Source: Thauera sp. 2A1 (lineage in GTDB: Bacteria > Pseudomonadota > Gammaproteobacteria > Burkholderiales > Rhodocyclaceae). Taken from it: a stretch of 64,000 bases of DNA. The stretch covers positions 1-64,000 of the forward strand of contig NZ_SSXV01000008.1 of NCBI RefSeq assembly GCF_009469595.2, given 5' to 3'. Shown piece after piece: positions 59,698-64,000 of the stretch. Positions within the stretch are counted from its first letter, which is position 1. Every line of letters starts with the position of its first letter. Under the pieces are notes generated by a model that was not told where the DNA came from, did not search any database, and saw nothing but the letters and a program-made list of their open reading frames with translations. Position numbers and translations under genes: made by a program.

Positions 59698-60561
59698 ATG
59701 CACGAAGCCCCGGAACAGGAGGTCGATCGCTACCTTCGCAGCGGAAACGTCGAGATGCGTTACTCGGCATGGCCCGGGGAGGCCTTTTGCGATCGTGTCC
59801 GATACGGCGAAAAAGCGCTTCGCGCGGCGCTGATCGAGGCTGTGCGCAGCCGCCGCCCACGCCGCCGGCGCGGTACGGTGCCGTCCGAGCAGAGCGGCGC
59901 GGCGTTCGTTCGCACGAAGCTCGCGCCGATGGTCCAGGGCCTGTTCCCGCGCCATGAGCAGGCGCTCGTGCTTGACGTGCTCTGTGGCTCGATCGTCTTT
60001 GTGACGCCGACGACCATTGAGGGGGTGCTCGAACGGGTGTCCTCCCTGAACACGGCGTGGAAGCTGGCCAACCTCTATCTCGCGAGCATCGATGCCGCAC
60101 TGCTTGCCGACGATGCGCCGAGGATCGTGGGCTTGAGCGAGGAAACGACGTGCTACGTGTCGGGCGAATACTTCAGGGAGGCGGGTCGCTTCGACGACTA
60201 TCTGGTCCACGAGGCCGCGCATGTCTTTCACAACTGCAAGCGTGAATCGATCGGCCTGCGCCAGACCCGGGTGAAGGAATGGCTGCTGGAGATCGATTAT
60301 GCCAGGCGCGAGACCTTCGCCTACGCCTGCGAGACCTATGGCCGTATCCTGGAACTCGGTAGCGGGCTGAGGGCGCGGCAGCAACTGCTCGCCGACTACG
60401 CTCGCGGGCCGATGCCGGCCGACGACCGGGTGGAGACCGGCGAGTATCTGGACATCCTGGGCGAGGCCATTGCCGCCCGCAATGGCTGGAAAAGCATTCT
60501 GGCGCGGTGCGCTGCACCCCGGCCGATGCGTCCCCACCTCACGGGCCATGGAGCATGGTGA
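59698..60561 (+). CDS. HEXXH putative zinc protease, integrative-element type
   Basis: 287 residues. The motif LVHEAAHVFHNCKR (about 168-181) contains HEAAH, the zinc-binding signature of many metallopeptidases, and ETFAYACETYGRIL about 30 residues later could supply the third ligand. An N-terminal Arg-rich stretch (about 48-62) and a helical middle precede it. No signal peptide is seen. Genes of this kind occur on conjugative elements, sometimes with stress or anti-restriction roles, but this one's role is unknown. It is coupled to the gene upstream. Confidence 0.75.
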   Translation: MHEAPEQEVDRYLRSGNVEMRYSAWPGEAFCDRVRYGEKALRAALIEAVRSRRPRRRRGTVPSEQSGAAFVRTKLAPMVQGLFPRHEQALVLDVLCGSIVFVTPTTIEGVLERVSSLNTAWKLANLYLASIDAALLADDAPRIVGLSEETTCYVSGEYFREAGRFDDYLVHEAAHVFHNCKRESIGLRQTRVKEWLLEIDYARRETFAYACETYGRILELGSGLRARQQLLADYARGPMPADDRVETGEYLDILGEAIAARNGWKSILARCAAPRPMRPHLTGHGAW

Positions 60562-60707
60562 GCGGACCCTGTCCTGGACTTGCATGTCGGCTTTGCGACG
60601 ATCGACGGGTTTAAGCGAAGAGAATGCCAGCCTTCAGGGATCTCTTCCTGAAGAACGCTCCAGGAAGACACACCCGTTCCATGTCGTCGCGGTGCGACCG
60701 GTTTCAC

Positions 60708-60950
60708 GTCGGTCGTGATACCCCTCACTGGCTGTGTCGTCGACCGTCCCTTTTTGAGCCGGGGTAAGAGCAGCACGCGGCTCTCGACGTCGATCGGGTG
60801 CAGCTTCCGCCCGCAGACCTTCTACACCCGCAGCCCATGGCGAAACATCACCAGGATCAGGCAGTGTTCGCGCGCCTCGGTGGGGCTGACGCCGGTGGCA
60901 GTGATCAGGCGCTCGACCTCGCGCGCGGCGAGGTCGCGACGCTCATTCAT
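60708..60950 (-). pseudogene. Tyrosine recombinase (phage integrase family) remnant
   Basis: From ATG 60950 the frame reads REVERLITATGVSPTEAREH then CLILVMFRHGLRV, a TAG stop, and then KVCGRKLHPIDVESRV and LPRLKKGRSTTQPVRG. This is the start of the catalytic domain of FimB/XerD-like recombinases, including the Arg I motif RHGLRV-x3-CG. The protein is broken by the stop (residue 43), and homology ends near 60708, so the C-terminal His and Tyr are missing. Confidence 0.75.
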
Positions 60951-61018
60951 CCTGTCGCGCAGGAGAAACCGGCATGACCGCTCAAGTCTTCAAGAGCCAT
61001 CCCAAACAGGAAAAGAGG

Positions 61019-61417
61019 CTACCGCCAGTTCTCCACCTGTAAGCCCCCCACACGATGGAACTCGCCGACGTTCGACGTCACCACGATCAAACCGCGTGCG
61101 ACCCCGGTGCCCGCGATCAACACGTCGTAGGCGCCAATCGGCTGCCCCTTGTTCTTCAGCGCAGCCCGAATGGCCGCTGTGGCCTGCGCATCGGCATCCT
61201 CGAAGAATACGGTACGCGTCACGGAAAAGAAGGCATCGAGCATGGGCGCCAACCTTCTCGCGCGCTCGCTGTTGAGCGCCAACCCATAGTCGATCTCCAT
61301 GCGTGTGATCGAGGAAACGACGATCTGATGCGGCGAGGTGGCCTTGATGCGGGCCAGCACGCCGGGCTGGCCTTTCACGAAATCGGACACCGTGCAGGTG
61401 TCCAGCAGATATTTCAT
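61019..61417 (-). CDS. vapC: VapC toxin, PIN-domain RNase
   Basis: 132 residues. The PIN active-site acidic residues are in LLDTCTVSDFV (D6), SSITRMEIDYGL (E42 region), AYDVLIAGTGV (D99 region) and VTSNVGEFHRV, where the fourth Asp is replaced by Asn-Val-Gly-Glu as in many VapC proteins. It cleaves tRNA or rRNA in known homologues. It overlaps the antitoxin gene by four bases. It appears intact. Confidence 0.92.
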   Translation of the reverse strand: MKYLLDTCTVSDFVKGQPGVLARIKATSPHQIVVSSITRMEIDYGLALNSERARRLAPMLDAFFSVTRTVFFEDADAQATAAIRAALKNKGQPIGAYDVLIAGTGVARGLIVVTSNVGEFHRVGGLQVENWR

Positions 61418-61650
61418 GCCAACGGATCTTCCACGGGGAGAGTCAGCCGGTCGCGCCCCGCCTCGAACGGCGGTATGTCCGCCATGCCCTGGAAGTCCAT
61501 CACCGCATCAGGCCACTGGGCCTGCGCGTGTCGTGCAAGCCATTCGCTGACCGCCTTGCGGATCAGCGCATTGCGGCTCTCTCCCGCCTGCGCGGCAACG
61601 GCCGTCAGCCGCTGCCCGGTCACGTCATCGAAATAGACATTGAAATGCAT
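61414..61650 (-). CDS. vapB: VapB-type ribbon-helix-helix antitoxin
   Basis: 78 residues. The N-terminal beta-strand and two helices (NVYFDDVTGQRLTAVAAQAG, then ESRNALIRKAVSEWL) form a ribbon-helix-helix DNA-binding fold. The C-terminal tail (about 45-78) should bind VapC. GGAGG lies five bases before the ATG at 61650. Its first about 50 codons and the upstream region are duplicated at 63123-63287 with a nonsense mutation. A Tn3-type terminal repeat starts 67 bases upstream. Confidence 0.9.
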   Translation of the reverse strand: MHFNVYFDDVTGQRLTAVAAQAGESRNALIRKAVSEWLARHAQAQWPDAVMDFQGMADIPPFEAGRDRLTLPVEDPLA

Positions 61651-61710
61651 GCACGCCTCCAGCACTCCGGCATCACACGTTGTGATGTTATACGCTCGCC
61701 GTAACGGGCT
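61546..61710 (-). repeat. 165-bp direct duplication, functional vapB copy
   Basis: This covers the first part of vapB and its promoter region up to the motif gtaacgggct. It is about 90% identical to 63123-63287, in the same orientation and of the same length. Confidence 0.85.
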
Positions 61711-61716
61711 CAAGGA

Positions 61717-61754
61717 GGGGTCGTCTCAGAAAACGGAAAATAAAGCACGTTAAG
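61717..61754 (+). repeat. Tn3-family 38-bp terminal inverted repeat, copy 1
   Basis: It begins GGGG and ends TTAAG, with the core CTCAGAAAACGGAAAATAAA, which is the Tn21-type end. The outer (GGGG) tip faces left. No matching inverted partner is seen in the window. Confidence 0.8.
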
Positions 61755-62131
61755 CCGATTGCATTGGCCACCGCATCGCACGGGTAGGCGAGCGTCTTGC
61801 CACCGGCTGCGGTGCTGGTCAGGCGCCCGGCCGCATCTCACACGTAGGCCACGGTGTCGCTATTGTCGGCGTACTTGGCCTGGGTGCGACGGCCCAGCAG
61901 ATCGTAGGCGAAGGCGACGTTGTCAGCGGCCGTGGGGTAGCTGCGGCTGGTCAGGCGGTGCAGGTTGTCGTAGGCGAGCGTGATGGTTTCGCCGCTGCGC
62001 TTGCGGTGGTTGATGAGGCTGCCGACTGCGTTGTAGCCGAACTGCTTGTAGTCGGTGGTCGATGAGGTATTGACGGTGCTCGGGTGCGGGTAGCGCAGCT
62101 TCACCCGGCGGTCGTGGCCGTCGTACTCGTA
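61755..62131 (-). pseudogene. RHS/YD-repeat gene fragment
   Basis: On the minus strand the DNA reads YEYDGHDRRVKLRYPHP, then FGYNAVGSLINHRKRSGETI, LAYDNLHRLTSRSYP and FAYDLLGRRTQAKYADNSD. These are YD-type repeats of RHS proteins. An in-frame TGA interrupts it after VAYV, followed by DAAGRLTSTAAGGKTLAY. It has no start or end of its own and lies between two Tn3-type ends, so it is a captured or stranded fragment. Confidence 0.8.
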
Positions 62132-62167
62132 GGGGCCAGCTCACGAAACGGGAAAATCGTATGGTAG
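62132..62167 (+). repeat. Tn3-family terminal repeat-like sequence, copy 2
   Basis: It begins GGGG and carries CTCACGAAACGGGAAAATCG, then TATGGTAG. It is a diverged relative of the 61717 repeat in the same orientation. It lies 54 bases before the TacA-like start. Confidence 0.55.
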
Positions 62168-62221
62168 TGGCGTGGATCTGTACGGCAATCTGCCGTATAA
62201 TTTCAGCCGGAGGACAAGACT

Positions 62222-62503
62222 ATGCCCGCAGCCATTTCTACCGCCCGCCTCGAAGCCCGGATCAGCACCGATCTGCATTCGATGCTCAAGCGCGCCGCCG
62301 AACTTCAGGGGCGCACCATGACTGATTTCGTGGTCGCTGCCGTCCAGGACGCCGCGCAACGCGCCATCGAGCAAGCCGAGGTCATCCGCCTGTCGCTGGC
62401 CGATCAGGAGTGCTTTGCACAAGCGTTGCTGTCGCCGCCGCAACCGGCCCCGGCCTTGGAACGCGCTTTCGCCCGTCGCCGCAAGCTCTTGCGTGCTGAA
62501 TGA
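62222..62503 (+). CDS. TacA-like antitoxin (DUF1778 ribbon-helix-helix)
   Basis: 93 residues. ARLEARISTDLHSMLKRAAE and LQGRTMTDFVVAAVQDAAQR form the ribbon-helix-helix domain of DUF1778 proteins. The C-terminal helix and basic tail should block the toxin active site. It pairs with the GNAT toxin gene that overlaps it by four bases (ATGA at 62500-62503). It sits between Tn3-type ends, where such pairs are common passengers. Confidence 0.92.
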   Translation: MPAAISTARLEARISTDLHSMLKRAAELQGRTMTDFVVAAVQDAAQRAIEQAEVIRLSLADQECFAQALLSPPQPAPALERAFARRRKLLRAE

Positions 62504-63021
62504 GCAGCGCACCGTTCCTGCTCACGCCGCTCGATGCCGCGCATGTTCGCGCAGCGTTCAACTGCGGTTCAGAACCGCTTGAGCGCTACCTGCGGGAACA
62601 AGTCACCCAAGATGTTCGCCGCCGTGTGGCTGCCTGCTTCGTGGCGTTGGCAGAAGGGCAGCGCATCGCGGGCTACTACACGCTGGCGTCGGCAAGCCTG
62701 CTGCTGGCCGATCTTCCGGCCAGCGTCGGCAAGAAGCTGCCGCGCTATCCGACCGTCCCAGCGGTTCGCATGGGCCGCTTGGCCGTCGATCAGGCTTTCA
62801 AAGGGCAAGGGCTTGGCGGCGCACTGCTGGCCGATGCGCTTGACCGTGCTGTCCGTTCCGAGATTGCCGCCTATGCCTTGATGGTGGATGCGAAGGACGA
62901 GGCGGCAGCGGCCTTCTACCGACATCATGGCTTCATCGCTTTGCCCGACTCACCGTTCACGCTCTTCCTGCCGCTGGCAACGGTGGAGGCGTCTCGGAAA
63001 ACGGAAAATAGCGCGCGCTAA
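62500..63021 (+). CDS. TacT-like GNAT acetyltransferase toxin
   Basis: 173 residues. The acetyl-CoA-binding motif VRMGRLAVDQAFKGQGLGGA (split as RMGRLAVDQAF and GQGLGG) is typical of GNAT enzymes, and AAFYRHHGFIALPDSP contains the conserved Tyr and hydrophobic end. Family members acetylate charged aminoacyl-tRNA and stop translation. The last eight codons (RKTENSAR) and the stop are encoded by the Tn3-type terminal repeat at 62985-63022, so the original C-terminus may have been replaced by transposon insertion. Confidence 0.9.
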   Translation: MSSAPFLLTPLDAAHVRAAFNCGSEPLERYLREQVTQDVRRRVAACFVALAEGQRIAGYYTLASASLLLADLPASVGKKLPRYPTVPAVRMGRLAVDQAFKGQGLGGALLADALDRAVRSEIAAYALMVDAKDEAAAAFYRHHGFIALPDSPFTLFLPLATVEASRKTENSAR

Positions 63022-63022
63022 G
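62985..63022 (+). repeat. Tn3-family 38-bp terminal repeat, copy 3
   Basis: It has GGAGGCGTCTCGGAAAACGG followed by AAAATAGCGCGCGCTAAG. About 32 of 38 bases match the 61717 copy, with the same orientation and length. It overlaps the 3' end of the acetyltransferase gene. Confidence 0.8.
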
Positions 63023-63122
63023 CCGTTGGCATTCTTGCGCGTCAGGTTGGGCTATAGCTCAAATTGACGTTGACACCACTTATTGGCCTCATCGTCCTGG
63101 GCATTCACTCGTTCATTAGCTT

Positions 63123-63287
63123 GCTGACCGCCTTACGGATCAGCGCATTGCGGCTCTCTCCCGCCTACGCGGCAACCGCCGTCAGCCGCTGCCCGGTCAC
63201 GTCATCGAAGTAGACATTGAAATGCATACACGGCTGCGGCACGCCGGTATCACGCGTCGTGATGTTATACGCTCGCTGTAACGGGCT
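63123..63287 (-). pseudogene. Truncated vapB duplicate
   Basis: From ATG at about 63227 the frame reads MHFNVYFDDVTGQRLTAVAA and then a TAG where the functional copy has a Gln codon. The homology ends near 63123, before the C-terminal half. No vapC copy follows. It is a direct duplicate of 61546-61710. Confidence 0.85.
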
Positions 63288-63390
63288 ACAGGCTGACCGC
63301 AGCGGCGCTCCCTTGACGCGCCGACCGCCGGACGCATGGCGTCCTGAACGCACAGGGTCGGCGTTTGGGGATCGCGATTTCCGATATTGC

Positions 63391-63426
63391 GCATTTATCG
63401 TTAATTAAGATAATCTGCATTTATCG
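63391..63426 (+). promoter_or_regulatory. Putative HipB operator/promoter region
   Basis: GCATTTATCG occurs twice (63391-63400 and 63417-63426), 26 bases apart. Between them TATC (63396) and GATA (63409-63412) are inverted with nine bases between, similar to the TATCC-N8-GGATA operators of HipB. It lies 20 bases before the hipB start. Confidence 0.5.
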
Positions 63427-63445
63427 GCTTTCCCGCTAGAAGTCC

Positions 63446-63685
63446 ATGCTCAGGCTCAACTCCCCCCAGCAGACCGGCCAGATTCTCGTCACTCGACGAA
63501 AGGCGCTCAGCCTGTCCCAGGCAGCCGTCGCGGCAAGCCTCGGCATCAGTCAGAACCGTCTCTCGGAGCTGGAAGCCCATCCCGAGCGCTTCACGCTCGA
63601 CCGTCTCCTCGCCCTGGCGAGCCAGCTCGGCCTGGAACTTGTGCTCCAGGACAAGACGCCGCCCACCAATGAGAGCGAGTGGTAA
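63446..63685 (+). CDS. hipB: HipB-type XRE antitoxin
   Basis: 79 residues. The helix-turn-helix is clear (RKALSLSQAAVAASLGISQN, then RLSELEAHPERFTLDRLLAL) and the length fits HipB. It binds HipA and represses the operon. Its stop overlaps the hipA start (TAATG at 63683-63687). Confidence 0.9.
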   Translation: MLRLNSPQQTGQILVTRRKALSLSQAAVAASLGISQNRLSELEAHPERFTLDRLLALASQLGLELVLQDKTPPTNESEW

Positions 63686-64000
63686 TGATGGGGCGCCCTG
63701 CCCACACCCGCGCTCTCAATGCGTGGACCAACGGCAGGCTGGTTGGCCAGTGGCGTTTGCCGGGGCGGGGACCGACCGAGTTCCAGTACGAGCCGGCCTG
63801 GATCGCCTCGCCCGAAGGGCGCCCCCTGTCTCTGTCGTTGCCCTTCACGCTGGACAATCTGCCCCTGCGCGGCGACGTTGTCCGCAACTACTTCGACAAC
63901 CTTCTGCCCGACAGCGACCGCATCCGTGCGCGCCTGCAGTCGCGCTTTCGCACGGAAAGCACCGGAGCCTTCGATCTGCTGCAGGCCATCGGGCGCGACT
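63685..64000 (+). CDS. hipA: HipA-type serine/threonine kinase toxin (partial, runs off the end)
   Basis: 105 codons are present before the window ends. LNAWTNGRLVGQWRLPGRG, FQYEPAWIASPEGRPLSLSL, LRGDVVRNYFDNLLPDSDRI and STGAFDLLQAIGRD are the conserved N-terminal segments of HipA. The kinase catalytic Asp and P-loop-like residues lie beyond the window. The family phosphorylates glutamyl-tRNA synthetase or other targets and causes persistence. Whether it is intact cannot be judged here. Confidence 0.92.
   Translation, partial: MMGRPAHTRALNAWTNGRLVGQWRLPGRGPTEFQYEPAWIASPEGRPLSLSLPFTLDNLPLRGDVVRNYFDNLLPDSDRIRARLQSRFRTESTGAFDLLQAIGRD

Larger units (their letters stand above)
63023..63445. other. 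Region with vapB remnant and hipBA promoter
   Basis: It contains the decayed vapB duplicate (63123-63287) and the AT-rich hipB control region. There is no intact gene. Confidence 0.6.

Noticed and set aside
1..64000. tRNA or rRNA genes
   Set aside because: I looked for cloverleaf-like and conserved rRNA stretches in the gaps and saw none.

Overview
The window reads as accessory DNA of a GC-rich betaproteobacterium. The catabolic genes, the IncP-like conjugation genes and the codon bias would suit the Azoarcus/Thauera/Aromatoleum group (Rhodocyclales), but this is inference and no rRNA or other marker is present. The gene content is that of a large plasmid or an integrative conjugative element: a conjugation block, defence-like islands, an aromatic-degradation cluster, toxin-antitoxin pairs and transposon debris.

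Layout. 1-5100: a two-gene unit (coiled-coil membrane protein plus tandem alpha/beta-hydrolase membrane protein), then an AT-richer small gene followed by an attC-like integron recombination site. 5142-6759: a complete IS1182-family element. 7025-20939: a korB-like repressor gene, two perfect KorB operators, trbA, and an uninterrupted trbB-trbN mating-pair-formation operon in the order of the IncP Tra2 region. Relaxase, trfA and incC are not in the window.

21368-36859 is the most unusual region, with all genes on the minus strand. It holds (a) a short Argonaute with a catalytically dead PIWI domain, translationally coupled to a protein combining Mrr-like nuclease, TIR and APAZ regions; (b) a three-gene operon of a nitrilase-fold protein, a small linker protein and a Rad50/SMC-like ATPase, resembling ABC-three-component conflict systems; and (c) an operon with a peptidoglycan-binding-domain protein, a frameshifted small gene, a 1202-residue protein joining a subtilisin domain to an HEXXH zinc-protease-like domain, and a metallo-beta-lactamase-fold protein. 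An ~80-bp repeat occurs in inverted orientation on both sides of (b) and (c).

37158-38460 is a mosaic of an IS66 remnant and truncated genes. 38542-42432 holds arfB, a small unknown gene, and a MerR regulator coupled to a VIT/VWA protein. 42481-53999 is a catabolic cluster: ten minus-strand genes (BenAB-like Rieske oxygenase without reductase, CoA ligase, quinone oxidoreductase-like protein, ABC binding protein, flavin reductase, acyl-CoA-dehydrogenase-like flavoprotein, alpha/beta hydrolase and NicX-like ring-cleavage dioxygenase) diverging from a GST and a TetR regulator. The NicX/NicD-like pair suggests a nitrogen-containing aromatic passing through a 2,5-dihydroxypyridine-like intermediate.

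54000-64000 is ICE/plasmid-type accessory DNA: an HTH protein, an endonuclease I lipoprotein, a DEDDh exonuclease, a broken IHF-like gene with an 8-bp tandem repeat, a zinc-protease-like gene, four toxin-antitoxin loci (broken ParE, VapBC, TacAT-like, HipBA), a dead tyrosine recombinase, an RHS fragment and three Tn3-family terminal repeats in the same orientation.
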